NCBI GenBank assembly: GCA_030710605.1
Contig: CP092884.1
Location: forward strand, 19,573,483 to 19,637,482
From: Cordylochernes scorpioides
Lineage: Eukaryota > Arthropoda > Arachnida > Pseudoscorpiones > Chernetidae
DNA length: 64,000 nt
Direction of reading: 5' to 3'
Shown here: positions 1 through 11,334 of the stretch, in pieces
How positions within the stretch are numbered: the first letter of the stretch is position 1
Layout: each line of letters begins with the position of its first letter
The notes under the pieces: model-generated
Told to the model about the DNA's origin: nothing
Seen by the model: only the letters and a program-made list of their open reading frames with translations
Databases searched by the model: none
Made by a program: the position numbers and the translations under genes

Positions 1-163
1 TCTATTTAAAAAAATATATATATATATATAAAAATAGCTTTCAACATAATTTTCATTACACCTTCATATATTAACTTGAGATCAAAGCCAAAATGAACTA
101 TATATAAAGCCAGAATGAACTATATATATATATAATGCTTGGTTATATTCTTCATATCTTTTA

Positions 164-1431
164 TACCAGGTCTATTAGTATGAAACGCGAAAATGGCCGC
201 CAGAAGGCGCTGTGCAACTTTATTTTAGCCGACGGTGGCGCTGTTAAAGGCGTTTTGTTTTTTTACTCACATGGCATCAGCACGCGTGCAGTTTAAGAAA
301 AATTCAAATCGTGGAAATTTTCTGGAGCCCGTGGAAAATGGTGATTTTCGAGCCAAAAAGTTCCCATTTGCGGGAAGTTTTGTTGTTCACCTTCAACTGG
401 AAGAAAAGTGCCACTGAAGCCCACCGAATGCTCGAGGAAGTTTACGACGACCACGCTCTGAGCAAATCGCAGTGTTACAGGTGATTTAAAAAATTCCAAA
501 GTGGCGATTTCGAACTTGATAATGAACCACGTGGAAAACCGCCCCAAAAGTTCGAGGACGCTGAACCGCAAGCTTTGTTGGATGAGGACAGTACCCAAAC
601 ACAGGAGAAACTCGTGAAACAGCTCCAGGTGTCTCAAGGTGCTGTTTCCCTACGTTTAAACAGCCTCAGAATGACCCAAAAGCTTTCCAGATTGGTCCCC
701 CACGAGTTGAGCGAAAGGCAGCAAGAACGGCGTCTGGTAACCTGCGAAGGGCTGCTCGCCAGGCATAAAAAGAAGTCATTTTGCACAGAATCTTAACTTC
801 TGATGAGAAATGGATCCACTTCAGCAATCCTACGCGCCAAAAGTCGTGGGGCCTGCCCGGCCAATTTCCAAAACAGACGCCTAGGCCCAATCGCTTCGGA
901 AAAAAGGCAATGCTTTGCGTATGGTGGGACCAGACCGGCGTAGTATATTTCGAGCTCCTGAAACCTGGCGAAATGGTCAATACTAGTCGCTACGAACAAC
1001 AAATGCACAGTTTGAGATAGGCGTTGAATGAAAAAAGACCGGAATGGCATGAAAAGCTGATACTGCAGCATGACAACGCTCCAGCCCACAACGCTACGGT
1101 GGTCAAAAACACCATAAAAGACTTGGGCTGGGAACTCTTACCCCACCCGCCGTACTCACCAGACTTAGCGCCGTCAGACTACCACCTTTTCACATCTTTA
1201 GGACACGCCCTAAAAAACCAAGAATTTTCGAACTCAGACATACTCCGAAAATGGCATGTTGACTGGTTCGACTCAAAAGGAATAGAATTTTTCAGACAAG
1301 GAATTCGAAAATTGCATGAAAGGTGGTCCGAGTGTATAGCTAATCAGGGCAATTACTTTGAATGTTGTATGAAATTGGTGAACTTTTGAATTCACTGAAA
1401 ATTTTTGGGTTTCATACCAATAGACCTGGTA
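164..1431 (+). mobile_element. mariner element 1 (Tc1/mariner, D34D), dead
   Basis: The element is 1268 bp long with inverted ends of about 24 bp: TACCAGGTCTATTAGTATG at 164 matches the complement of the end at 1408-1431 with one difference. A TA duplication flanks it at 162-163 and 1432-1433. The interior encodes a broken mariner transposase on the + strand. It lies upstream of the first visible PPP4R3 exon, presumably in an intron. Confidence 0.9.
271..1389 (+). pseudogene. mariner transposase (broken)
   Basis: Cut-and-paste transposase of the mariner family. The first catalytic aspartate is in TSDEKWI near 800. The second is in HDNAPAH near 1070. The third follows exactly 34 residues later in YSPDLAPSDYHLF, so the D34D signature is intact. 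The helix-turn-helix half (about 570-770) precedes it. The gene is dead: the reading frame shifts before 570 and again near 780, and a TAG at 1018-1020 interrupts the frame just before the second aspartate. The ATG at 271 is only a plausible start because the N-terminal frame is already disturbed. Confidence 0.85.
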
Positions 1432-2341
1432 TAACAAACTACAGTTAGATGGAAAGGGCATCACCTGATGCAACTGAAAGTTTCTTGCACCATCTGTCAA
1501 AATAAATATAAATTCATCTTTGATTTTTAACTATTCCAGAATATTAGCCAAATACCCTGTCTATATAAATAATAATAAAAGAAAATTCTTATGCATTTCA
1601 GACTTTTTGGCTCTCTCTCTCATCATGGACCTTTATTTATTTAACTGCCTGAACCCAGTATAATTTTATATATTTTTATACTATTTTTTCTTCATGATAA
1701 GGAGCAATTTAGATTATAGATTATAAACACAAAGTAATTAAAACTAAAATTAAAATTAAAAAAATTTAAGAATGTTTCAGCTCACAGATTGAGATTTTAA
1801 AATAATAAATTTAGGGGCATTGTTCTATTTCACATTCACGTTCTATTTTTACAGCATGTTTTTTATACATTTTTACACATTATACTTTTATTGAATAGAA
1901 TATTTTTGAACTCAATAAGTTTGAAATAAAAGAAAAAAATGCTAATGGCTTTCAAAATAAAGAAAATGCAAAGAAAGGCGTTCTAAAAAAAAAAAAACTA
2001 AAGTTATTACTAGAAAAAATTCATTATCAAAGCTTTTCAAAATGAAACAAAGCAGGCAAAATTTAAGAACATGTTAAAATAAAAAAAAAAAAAAAAAAAC
2101 TTTTATATAAGAGATAAAAATAGAAGGCTATTATAAATTGTTACAAAGTGGAATCAACCACATTTTTGCCGCGATTGTACCTGTTTGGAATAACCTTTTA
2201 AAAGGTTATATCTAGTTTAACTTTGGTTAAAAAAAGTCCAAATAATAAAGCCAGAAATGGTTTGAATAGCATGTTCAAAATAAAACTAAATCCAGATTTT
2301 GAAAGAGTATGTAGAAACTGGAAATGGAAGAAAAATACTTA
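1432..2341. other. intronic AT-rich sequence, nothing recognised
   Basis: Low-complexity AT-rich DNA with long A runs near 1990 and 2080. I see no coding region or structured repeat. Confidence 0.5.
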
Positions 2342-3090
2342 TTAACCCTTTAAGCATCAGTGACCTGTCTCACAAGCCACAAATCAAATCGGCCTATAAA
2401 TTCTCAGAAACAACCGCTACAGTTCTATTTTTAAAACGGAAGCCTTGTTAGATATATGACTCATTCAGGGTTAGTGGATATTCCTTCTAGCCGCCCGTTT
2501 TACTACTGATTTTGATTTAGTAATTTTGCACTTTTTTGAAGGCAATTTTACTGATATGCTACTGTGTTTACATATTTTAGCGTCTGCTTTTTCAGAATAA
2601 GATACTTTTGATTAATCTTTAATTGATTCAGAATACACAGAAATGTATTCCTTTAGGGGAAAATAACCATATTTTAGACAAATCTTATTATGAATGGGAG
2701 GATGTAACAGATGATAGACTTGCCAAACGTATCATTTTCCAGTCTACCAATGAAAAAACACCCAATATCAAGTAGATCATTTTATAATTTATCTCTATTT
2801 TTACCAAGCCTTTTTGTTTGCAAACAATTGAAACAAATAAATGTGCTCAACAAGAAATCCCCAAAAAAATCCCAGTTCTCCCTCATTTTGACACAAGTGG
2901 TACCAAGTTACAATAAACAAGTTCTATGCATTTCTTGGTGTCATTTTAAACAGGGGAGTGATTTTTATGCCCAGAATTTCTGATTATTGATATCAAGATT
3001 AGATTAACAACACATTGCAAAAATTGGTTTTACAAAATCGTTTCTCCAAATTGTTTCATGGTTGCACCTCTATACTCTAATTAGACACAT
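2342..3090 (+). pseudogene. piggyBac-like element remnant
   Basis: The stretch opens with TTAACCCTTTAAGCATC, the TTAA target plus a CCCTTT-type end seen in piggyBac elements. From about 2800 to 3075, fragments in shifting frames resemble the DDE_Tnp_1_7 domain: a QTIETNKCAQQ-like block near 2825, and near 2930 a block reading FLGVILNRGV followed by PRISDY, as in the usual 'FLG.....G....P...DYW' motif. Stops and frameshifts are frequent and I found no right end, so this is an old truncated copy. A host protein is unlikely. Confidence 0.5.
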
Positions 3091-3419
3091 TTAAAAAAAG
3101 TAAATTTAGTATTATTATATAATGTGATAAAGATGTTCTAAAATACTCTTATATCTTTTAATATATAATTAATAAGGCTTTGCCTAGTATTTGTCTTAAT
3201 TTTTAAATTATACATAGAGGTACATGTATGCTAATGATAAGAACCTATTATCAAATGACTTCTGATATTCAGCATTAATGTAAGGAAAAGGTTAATTTAG
3301 AGAATTGAAACAAAGTGACCATTGTTAAGTGGCTGACTTTTCCTATATACAACTGTCCTTTAATTATACTGTCTAAAAATTTTGAAAAGTAAAAAAAAAA
3401 AAAAAGAAGCCAAACTATG

Positions 3420-3474
3420 GCTATAGTGTACCAAAAGCTCTGACCCATTGGGGTTCACTATAGAGGGGTTTTAC
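3420..3474 (-). repeat. pogo/Tigger-type MITE end
   Basis: On the - strand the sequence begins CAGTAAAACCCCTCTATAG next to a TA, which matches the general style of pogo-family termini. I could not place the opposite end, so this is a fragment. Confidence 0.35.
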
Positions 3475-3594
3475 TGTATATATAGAGATGTCTTGTGTAT
3501 TCCAAAGGAAACAGGAATTTTATTAAGCAAACTTACTTTTTTTTACTTTTTTTTTGCTCTTTGCGTACTGATGTTTGACTGTGTCTTCCAACAG

Positions 3595-3649
3595 AATCAA
3601 CTCATCATCAACATCATCATTGAGCAGATGGTCTGCGACCCTGATCCAG
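3595..3649 (+). CDS. PPP4R3: PPP4R3 (SMEK) internal exon
   Basis: PPP4R3 is the regulatory subunit that directs protein phosphatase 4 to its substrates, largely in the nucleus. This short exon encodes IINIIIEQMVCDPDP, matching the family block '(I/L)IN(L/I)IIE(H/Q)M(I/V)CD.DPE' of the armadillo-like SMEK core. It starts after an AACAG acceptor following a T-rich tract and ends before GTAACT. The last base is the first base of a glutamate codon completed by the next exon at 8255, which restores the conserved P-E-L-G-G. Earlier exons (EVH1-like domain and first part of the core) must lie left of the window. Confidence 0.9.
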
Positions 3650-5384
3650 GTAACTTTCCAAAAACTTCATCTATATATGTTTGGTAGTGGTTGGAGTAGT
3701 TTTGTTGGATACATATAAGCGTAGTTCAACGAGTACATGTTTCTAAAGACAGATAAGGTTTCTAAAGCAAGTTCTAAGTACCACCATACGCTTGCATTCT
3801 TTAAGCAGATGCTGAATTTCATACAAGTTCATGGAAGTGTTTTGATTTGGTAGCCATTTCAGTGAGTCGTTCTGTCTTTAGGCTAAGATGGAGAAGGCGT
3901 ACAATCATTCAATGATTTGGTGGTGGTGGTGGTGTCTTGTCAATGGAGCAGATCAGATCGGTCCATTTACCCTGAACCCAATACTGGCCAACTGAGGTGC
4001 CTTGTCTGTTTTTCAATTTGCCTTCAACTTCTGGATCGATAAACTTGTGAAACTGGATGCTTTTTATGGGAACCCTTTTCTCTATCTACAGTTAGATGGG
4101 GGTTTAATGGGTTAAACATGGCCCAGGATATGGGTTCAGAGAAATTGTATAAAAAGTCCATAACATGATTTTAAACAAACAAAAAAGCGCATGAAAGCCA
4201 GAGGTTTCAGCAGGAACTGCATTTGATATTTCACATGGAAGGTTCTAGATGAAAAGTTGATGGTTCAATGGGTGCTGTGCTTGCTCTCATTTTACAAAAA
4301 GCAATTTTCAACTTCAAAGCAGTGTTTGGAACAATTTAAGTGATGCCCAACATTTTTTTTTTTTTTTTGGCATTGATTTGGAGCCATTGATGAGACTTGA
4401 ATTCACAAATGTACTCTAAAATCAACCACATCAGATGGTCTTATAGACTTAGAAAAAGGAAAAATCTCTCTCTAAACTATACATCCTATGATTAGGATGC
4501 CACTGAAACATAAAGACATTTAAGGTTGGTTATATATCTGTTCTTTTCAACAATGCTACAGTAGGTTATTAGACCACTTCAATAAGAAACATGGCCCCAT
4601 TACACTCATCCGTAGCTGTCACAGCCAAATTACTGACACCCCCCCCTCCCAACCTGGCCCAGTAATCTCTACTGTTCCCTAACAAAGAAATGGCTAGTGG
4701 GAGAGAAATTTTCCTCAAATGAAGTCATCACTAGATGAAGGCTAATTTGAAGACCTTTGACAATTCCTATTTTTTTGGAGGGGTAGAAAAATGGCAGGGA
4801 TGCTGGTAGAAGTGGTTATATCGACAAGAGAAAACTATTCTAAATATAAATAATTTGATTTTGAAAAAAATTGTTTCAATTCTGAACACTGGTACTTATT
4901 GATCCACTTGTACATGGGGCTCTTTGGAAGTGTTGTTGTTTCCATATGTTTACCCAAAAGGCATGGTTGTGGTAGTGTCCTTTATTTTTAGCTGAAGTGC
5001 TCAATATTCAATGTTATCTAGTTCTCCACCTGGTTGTCTTGCCAAGAAACACTCCAGGGATTAAACTTCCAGGAAGGTCGATCATTGATGAGAGCCTTCA
5101 ACAGCTCCTACAACCGATTTAAAAAATTATTTCTTAGAAAGTTGTATTTTAAATAAATTGAAAACAATAAACAACACATTTTTAATGAAAAATAAGGAGG
5201 TAAAAATTCTGACTAATCTGATGAACCCTTGTAAAATCAAAGTTATAATCCAACATTCAAAAAGAGGCTGGAAAATTCAGGAATATTGCCCCTGGGGGGT
5301 ATTACACACACATATATATGTGAAAAAATAATAATAAAATATATATATTTACTTGATTTGTTTCTCCTAAATATAAGTTGAAAT
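3650..5384. other. PPP4R3 intron, nothing firm recognised
   Basis: AT-rich intronic DNA with a T run near 4352-4370 and a C run near 4640. I see no coding exon or complete transposon. Confidence 0.5.
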
Positions 5385-5470
5385 AATACAACAGGTTTAT
5401 GGAGATGAGTTTCTTTTTATTAATGTAATCTCAAGCATTCCTGCCCTTCTACAGGAGTACATAAAATGAA
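5385..5470 (-). repeat. Penelope-type 3' tail fragment
   Basis: Inverted copy of the tail at 7190-7281. Read on the - strand it carries the CTGTAGAAGGGC block, a TGAGATTACATTAATAAAAAG block and GAAACTCATCTCC. The same tail pattern ends the GIY-YIG-encoding Penelope copies at 14.5-15.6 kb, which is why I assign it to that family. Confidence 0.55.
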
Positions 5471-5564
5471 CAATATTAAAATGCTGTCAGATCCTAACTA
5501 ATTATATTAAAAATAAAAAAGGCATAAGCTGGCCAGGAGCACTTGTGCTTTTCATAAGGCACCA

Positions 5565-5740
5565 ATTCTTGATTTATCAAGAAATTGGGTTGGCCAAATA
5601 TCAGGGAACAGGCTAAATCAATAAATAGTTGATTTCTGTTCCATGTGCTCTTGGTCAGGATATGCCTTTTTTATTTTTAATATCAACACCTGACCTTTTT
5701 ATTTTTTCTATTGTTTTTCATATATATATATATGTATGTG
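5565..5740 (+). repeat. arm of inverted repeat, hammerhead-repeat family
   Basis: Imperfect inverted copy of 7285-7475. It shares TTGATTTATCAAGAAATTGG, GGTTGGCCAAATAT, a GTTGATTTCTGTTCCA-like block and ATATCAACACCTGA. The same sequence lies downstream of the hammerhead cores at 7482-7521 (- strand) and 26351-26390, so this is a member of that repeat family. I do not see an intact ribozyme core upstream of this copy. A separate 13-bp inverted pair (TATGTGTTTGGCT and its complement) lies at about 5732-5805. Confidence 0.6.
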
Positions 5741-5822
5741 TTTGGCTAGAGTTACATATCCCTCTTGATGTTAGAATATTTTATTCATTTAGCCAAACAC
5801 ATATACAAACACATACACGGTA

Positions 5823-7131
5823 GGATCAAAAATTTCCAAAACTTTAAAAATATATATAAAATATAACTTTTGAAAAATGTAAAATCAATTTTACAGTAAA
5901 GAACAAAGCCTAAACTATAATTTAATTTAGCAATGCCAGTAAATGCGCATGCGTAGTTTTCATTTTAGGCATATTTTTGTTGTAAGTATTTAGCTCGCGT
6001 CGGTTTCTGCAATGTCATCATTTGAGTAAAGGGCAAATATTAAATTTTGTGTAAAATTAAAAAAGCTTTCACAGAGACATTAGCATTAATGAATGAAGCT
6101 TAAGCTATGAAGCTTATGAAGACGAAAAATTGTCACAAACACAAGTTTATTTCTGGTATAAACGTTTTAAAGATGGCTGTAAGAGCATCGCAGATGATTC
6201 AAGGTCAGGTCGGCCATTGACGTCAACAACGGATTGCAATATTGGACAGGTACGTGATTTAATTGTTCCTGATAGAAAAATTACTATTGATAATATATCA
6301 GAAATACTTGGAATTTCTTATGGTAGTTGCCAAAAAATTATAGGTGAACATTTAAACATGAAAGAATTTTGTGGTTATTTTGTCTCACAAAATTTAACAG
6401 ATCAACAAAGAGAAACCAGATTATCAATTTGCAAAGATTTAATTGAAACTGAAAATATAATTCTGATTTTTTAAAAACAATAATAACTGGTGATGAAACA
6501 TGGTGCTTTCTTTTTGATCCACAAATCAAAAAACAAACACTCGAATGGCACACACCAAGTTCTCCTAGGAAGAAGAAAGTTTGTCTTGACAAGTCCAAAG
6601 GAAAAGTAATGCTTGTAGTGTTTTTCGTTTATCAAGGACTTGTCTATTATGAATTTATTAAAGAGGGGGTTACTATTAATAAACAGACGTACAAAGAAAT
6701 ACTTGTGCGCCTTCGTGATACGATAAGAAGAAAAAGAAACCAACTCTTTATATCAAAACAGTGGAAATTGCTACATGATAATGCCCCTGCTCATAGAGCC
6801 ATTATTGTTCAAGGCTATTTAGCTAAACAACTATATCTTGCCGCATCCTCCTTACTCTCCTGATATCACCCCATGTGATTTCTTCTTCTTTCCAAAACTT
6901 AAAATGACGTTAAAAGGGAGGCACTTTTCATTGTCATCAGAACTAATTGAAAATGCGACGGTGGAGCTAAACAAGCTTAGAAAATTGACTCTGAACTAGC
7001 ATTCCAACAGCTTTTTTCACACTGGAAAAAATGTAGATAACCAAGGCTCCTATTTTGAAAATTTCGATGTTTAAATTACTATACTATGAATAAATAATTA
7101 ATAAAAAAAAAAGTTAGGGAACTTTTTATTC
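5823..7131 (+). mobile_element. mariner element 2, dead
   Basis: 1309 bp with imperfect terminal inverted repeats: GGATCAAAAATTTCC at the left pairs with the complement of GGAACTTTTTATTC at the right. TA duplications flank it at 5821-5822 and 7132-7133. It encodes a + strand mariner-type transposase with frameshifts. It sits between the two arms of the 5565/7475 inverted repeat, so it entered that older repeat. Confidence 0.8.
6100..7005 (+). pseudogene. mariner-type transposase (frameshifted)
   Basis: The N-terminal part from 6130 contains the paired helix-turn-helix and linker (WYKRFKDG, DSRSGRP, then a block ending SYGSCQKI). After a frameshift near 6470 the catalytic domain continues with ITGDETW (first aspartate). 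It then has LLHDNAPAH near 6775 (second aspartate) and, after another frameshift near 6830, LPHPPYSPDITPCDF (third aspartate, D34D-type spacing). At least two frameshifts make it non-functional. Confidence 0.8.
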
Positions 7132-7189
7132 TACCTTTTATATATGTGTGTATATAATTGGTTGTATCTGATGGCGTTGTATTATTCAT

Positions 7190-7281
7190 TTTATGTACTC
7201 CTGTAGAAGGGCAGGGATGCCCGAAAGCTAAGATTACATTAATAAAAAGAAACTCATCTCCCGAAACCTTTTGTTTTATTT
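7190..7281 (+). repeat. Penelope-type 3' tail fragment
   Basis: Contains CTGTAGAAGGGCAGGGATGC, CCGAAAGCTAAGATT and AATAAAAAGAAACTC, parallel to the tail at 15553-15620 that follows a GIY-YIG Penelope reading frame. It ends where the inverted hammerhead-family arm begins. Confidence 0.6.
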
Positions 7282-7284
7282 TAG

Positions 7285-7475
7285 TATATATATGTGAAAA
7301 AAACAAAAAAATAAATGTTCAGGTGTTGATATTGAAAACAAAATTGGCATTTCCTGACCGCTCATGAGCATTTTAGATGGCAGAGCGCCATCTAGTGGAA
7401 CAAAAATCAACTAAACATTGATTTAGCTCGTTTCAAAAATATTTGGCCAACCCAATTTTTTGATAAATCAAGAAA
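7285..7475 (-). repeat. arm of inverted repeat, hammerhead-repeat family
   Basis: Inverted partner of 5565-5740. On the - strand it follows directly after the hammerhead core at 7482-7521. It contains a block ending GATGGCGCTC that also appears, diverged, in the tandem copy at 26.1-26.6 kb. Confidence 0.6.
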
Positions 7476-7481
7476 AGTCAT

Positions 7482-7521
7482 CCACGAACACGTTTCGGGC
7501 TGTTGGCCCTCATCAGCGCAG
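7482..7521 (-). ncRNA. hammerhead ribozyme, type I (near-intact)
   Basis: Read on the - strand: helix I strand CUGCG, core CUGAUGA, helix II GGGC-CAACA-GCCC, core GAA, helix III ACGUGU, cleavage-site U, and helix I strand CGUGG. Every conserved core base is present. Helix I needs two G-U wobbles, so this copy is slightly decayed relative to those at 26351 and 57087. Hammerheads of this type, with a two-base-pair helix III, are known in Penelope-like elements and retrozymes. Confidence 0.7.
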
Positions 7522-7527
7522 GCTGTA

Positions 7528-8254
7528 TGTATCCACCTTCTTGGAGTAGAAATGGAAATTTAAGACATCTACCTCCACCTCCTTGGAGTGGGAATGAAAA
7601 CTTGAACATTTATGTCTCAATAAAATTGCTTCCTATATATGTAGAAGTCTAGGTAGATTTTTTTCCTTCTTAACTAATCCGTATATAAATTGTGTTATTT
7701 ACTTATCAGAAGAAACAATTATAGTTTTTACAATAGAAAATGGACAATCTAATATTAAAGTAATCATAACTTTAGACATTTTTATCAACCACACATTTTT
7801 TTAAACATTCTTTTAACAAATATGTCCAAAATATAAATTTTCTTTCAAATAAGTAGATATTAAGAAAAAGACATTCATTTCTAGAAAGTTGGGAACTTTT
7901 TAACACCTTCGATGATGTTTCCGTTTAGCTTCATCATGTGAAATATTCATGTTAATTTGGAGTTTGCCTACACATCACAATATTGTCACCACTGGTTGTT
8001 GTTCCCATGTCCTTCATCTCTTGCCAGTATTGATCGATGGTTACTGCTAGGTTATTGACTTCCTAGATCAGCCATGTTACTTTCTGAAAACCTGACTGAT
8101 CAGTCTTGGTTTCTGAGGTGGTCATCATCCTTGATTTTGCTAGGACAGAATCTTTCTTTGTGTAACCATTCCTCGCCACAGAAGTGTTGAAATAGAATGT
8201 CTTCGCTGCTCTAACTACACAGTATTCTATTAACGTGTGTGTGTGTTATTGAAG
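7528..8254. other. PPP4R3 intron, nothing recognised
   Basis: AT-rich intronic DNA. A TG-rich run ends in the acceptor of the next exon. I see no coding segment. Confidence 0.5.
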
Positions 8255-8331
8255 AGCTGGGAGGAGCTGTCCAACTCTCAGGGGTGCTCAGACTCATGTT
8301 GGACCCAGACAACATGATCTCATCTGTCAGC
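8255..8331 (+). CDS. PPP4R3: PPP4R3 (SMEK) internal exon
   Basis: Encodes LGGAVQLSGVLRLMLDPDNM and a few more residues, matching the conserved family block 'ELGGAVQLMGLLRTL(V/I)DPENM'. The acceptor is TTGAAG at 8254. The first two bases complete the glutamate split with the exon ending at 3649. The exon ends on a codon boundary before GTAAGT at 8332. The next exon starts KSEKNEF, the family's 'K.EFL' block, so the two join in frame. Confidence 0.92.
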
Positions 8332-8692
8332 GTAAGTTGGATGCCACTTGGGATGGCTGCTCTTGTTACCTCACAAATTACTTTGCTATGTTCAACAAAG
8401 AATAGTTCAAATACTTAATTTACCAAAAAATGTAAAAAAAAAAAGCTGGAATACTTGTCCATCAGCTTCAATTTGGATAATGAAAACTCTTCACTGTAAA
8501 GTCTTATGTTAAAATGTGAAAGCTCAGCAGTTGATCATTTATTGCCTTAATCAGCCTACCATAATATATTGGTAGTTTTCCATATTGCCTCAGAACTGAA
8601 GCTTATTTGAAGTCCCATTTTCATTGGGAAGATCCTATTCTGAATGTCTCCCCCACATCTACACAGTGAAGAAATAATTGGTATTGTTTCAG

Positions 8693-9270
8693 AAGTCTGA
8701 GAAGAATGAATTCCTCAACTTCTTCTACAAGCATTGCATGCACGTGCTGATAGCTCCGGTGTTTGCCAACACATGTGAGAACAAGCCCTGCAAAGAGGAC
8801 CTGCAGACGGCCCAGCTGCTGGGCCTGATCCTAGAACTGCTCACCTTCTGTGTGGAGCACCACACCTACCACATCAAGAACTACATCTACAACAAGGACC
8901 TGCTGCGGAGGATACTCATCCTGATGAAGTCCAAGCACACCTTTGTGGTTCTCTCAGCTCTACGCTTCATGCGCAAGATGGTGGGGCTCAAAGATGAATT
9001 CTACAACCGGTACATTGTAAATGGCAACCTCTTTGAGTACATCATAGAGGCATTCAAAGCCAACAATGGTACCTACAACCTGCTGGACAGTGCCATCATT
9101 GAGATGTTTGAGTTCATCAAGGTGGAGGACATAAAGCCCCTGTGCACCCATGTAGTGGAGAAGTTTGGCAAAGTGCTGGACAAGGTAGACTACGTCCAGA
9201 CCTTCCGCTCCCTGCGCCTACGCTATGAGCAACATCTGGACCGGCAGAGGGAAAGGCCAACTACAGAAAG
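8693..9270 (+). CDS. PPP4R3: PPP4R3 (SMEK) large exon, core domain
   Basis: About 193 residues of the most conserved part of PPP4R3: [57 protein letters not shown] and the helix [12 protein letters not shown], ending in DYVQTF..LR.RYEQ. This helical repeat core follows the EVH1-like domain in the full protein and contributes to the PP4 complex. The reading frame is open throughout, with GC-richer codons than the surrounding introns, so the gene looks functional. The acceptor is TTTCAG at 8692 and the donor GTAAGT at 9271. The last two bases (AG) join the first base of the next exon. Confidence 0.96.
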
Positions 9271-10073
9271 GTAAGTGCTATCAATACAACTGGCTCCTGG
9301 TGTCCAACACAAGGGATCAGTATGTCCAAAGTTTTTAGTTCACTTTCACCATCAATCTATAAATATTTTATTTGTAAATCCCCAAGGAAGAAAGCAAAGG
9401 TTGTGACTTTGTGATAGCATAATTCCTCACAAAATTTTTCACATGACACTTGCCTTATGGTCATCTCCCATGCTGAACAGACTAAGACACATGCTATTGG
9501 TTAGAATTGGCATTTTCACTACAGCCATCATGCGCAGCAATAAGTGTAGATATATAGTGCATCTGCACCGAACATAGCTATTTTTTGTAGGTACTACTTT
9601 CTGCTGCTCTCCGTCACTCGGTGGACATTACCATCCAACCATTACACAACATGCTCAGAACATTGCAGCATGACTATCCCAGCTTAGACAAATACCACTG
9701 GGAAATTAACTACAAAAGTTAAAACTAGGCTAAGTTGTCCATTTTTGATTTTTTTTAGATCTCTTCCTCACTCAGGGTCTAGCTAATTGTGATGAACCTT
9801 ACTTGACAGTTAATTCTCAATTTTTTAGGTAATTAGTTCCCACTGTGTGAAGTGGGAATACTTACTTATGTGGCCTTCTTTTACTAAATTTATTATGGAC
9901 AAAACTAACACATTACACTTCTTGACTATTTTCTCAGCATAATGGCTGTAGCAGTAGTGTGAGAATTTATCAAGCTTCATTTTTTAGGTAGGTTGTATGT
10001 TCAAATTTATGGGGCTAGAATATTTATTTTGGCCACCCCCGCACATAGCTGGAAGATTGCACTGTGTGTCCAG
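9271..10073. other. PPP4R3 intron, nothing recognised
   Basis: Intronic DNA with no recognisable repeat or coding segment. It ends in the acceptor GTGTCCAG. Confidence 0.5.
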
Positions 10074-10359
10074 TGTTGCCTCCCTTCTCCGGAACAACAG
10101 CAGATTCCGCCGGGACCCACGGCAGATGGATGAAGATGAGGAGATGTGGTTTAATGACGAAGATGAAGATGGTGATGTTGCCGTGGATGTGCTGGGCAAG
10201 AAGTTGGAGGATGAGTTTGAGCACTTTGAGAAAATTCTGGACAAGCGGCAGCAAGTTCAACCAGAGAACAAAGATTATGTAAAGACAGTGCGTCTTCTGA
10301 ACAAGCGCAGCCCTCCACAAGCCAACACTGCCCCCCAGTCCCCTGGACTCACTCGGAAG
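10074..10359 (+). CDS. PPP4R3: PPP4R3 (SMEK) exon, acidic C-terminal region
   Basis: Begins with the single base that completes a serine codon from the previous exon, then encodes VASLLRNNSRFRRDPR, matching the family's 'SILR..R(F/Y)RRD' motif. Next come DEDEEMWFNDEDED (family 'EEEMWFN' plus acidic run) and a charged segment with KRSPPQ near its end. The donor is GTAAGC at 10360 and the exon ends on a codon boundary. This region is thought to be disordered and regulatory in the family. The vertebrate serine/glycine-rich insert that normally follows is absent here, so an exon between this and 11827 may have been missed. Confidence 0.93.
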
Positions 10360-10845
10360 GTAAGCACATTGGCATGTCTTACGACCCCTCAAGCTATAGA
10401 GCTTCCTAAATTGTTATTTTGTAAAAGTTCTTTTTGTTGTTAAGTAGAAGTTATAATAACATGAGTATAAAATGCCAAAATTTTTATTTAAAGGGATGGA
10501 TTTATTTCTCAAAAAATTGTTTGGAGCACATTTCAAATCTTTATCCATTTGAAGTATGCAAGAAGCAGTTTGGCTTACACATTCAAATGGATTTTAATGG
10601 TGGATCTGTTTAAAACCCTCATTTAAAGCTTTCCCATGCATAGTAATAAGCTAAATGTATTCATTCTACTCTAGAATTCTGCAAAAAGTAAAACTGGTGC
10701 AACTTTCCATTTGTCTATTTTTTTTACCACACACAATTAAAGAATGAACCATTTTTTGATCAGGTCAATCGGTCAGTCAATAATCAGCTATTTGTCTTCC
10801 TTCTCCAGATATATCTTCATTCAAGCTTCTGTGTAGACATGCAGA
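10360..10845. other. PPP4R3 intron, nothing recognised
   Basis: AT-rich intron sequence up to the Helitron. I see no features. Confidence 0.5.
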
Positions 10846-11334
10846 TCTATATATATAAAAATGAATGTTTGTGTGTTTGTATGTCCGGTATACAAATTCG
10901 CAGTAGTTCACTAATTCAAACCAAAATTTCCATACATAGGTAAAAAAAGTACGAGGAAAACGATAGGCTATTTTAAATTATATATAAATTAAATATTAAA
11001 ACTATATATTTAAATTATTCTACTTAGCTCACAAACAGCGTCCTCTATCAAGGTTATAAATACGTTTAAAATCGATATCTTCTCAAAATTTTATTAATAA
11101 TAGTGTGTGTTCGCTTAATAATTAGAATACTTGATCTAAATCAAGATATTTATAGACGCTCGCTCGATTTGAAGATTTACATATGTGTATATCGTAACTA
11201 ATCTGACTAAAGTTTGGAGCGGGACGTTTCACAAGAGTGACATCCACGGCGCCAAATTTATAATTGTAACGAATAGTGTTTGAATAAAACATTTAATCGG
11301 GTAAACCCGGGTGTTGCCCGGGTCATTCGTCTAG
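10846..11334 (+). mobile_element. non-autonomous Helitron
   Basis: 489 bp beginning TCTATATATATAAAAATG and ending in CTAG. A GC hairpin (ACCCGGGTGTTGCCCGGGT, 11305-11323) lies about 7 bases before that CTAG. This is the usual Helitron layout: 5' TC, a 3' hairpin, terminal CTRR and insertion between A and T (A at 10845, T at 11335), with no target duplication. There is no Rep/helicase reading frame, so it depends on enzymes supplied in trans. Confidence 0.85.

Noticed and set aside
5629..5823. Small + strand reading frame with a hydrophobic stretch
   Set aside because: It falls within the inverted repeat arm and TA microsatellite and has no protein-like conservation between arms.
8960..9151. 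Antisense frame inside the PPP4R3 exon
   Set aside because: Shadow of a strongly conserved coding exon, with no independent motif.
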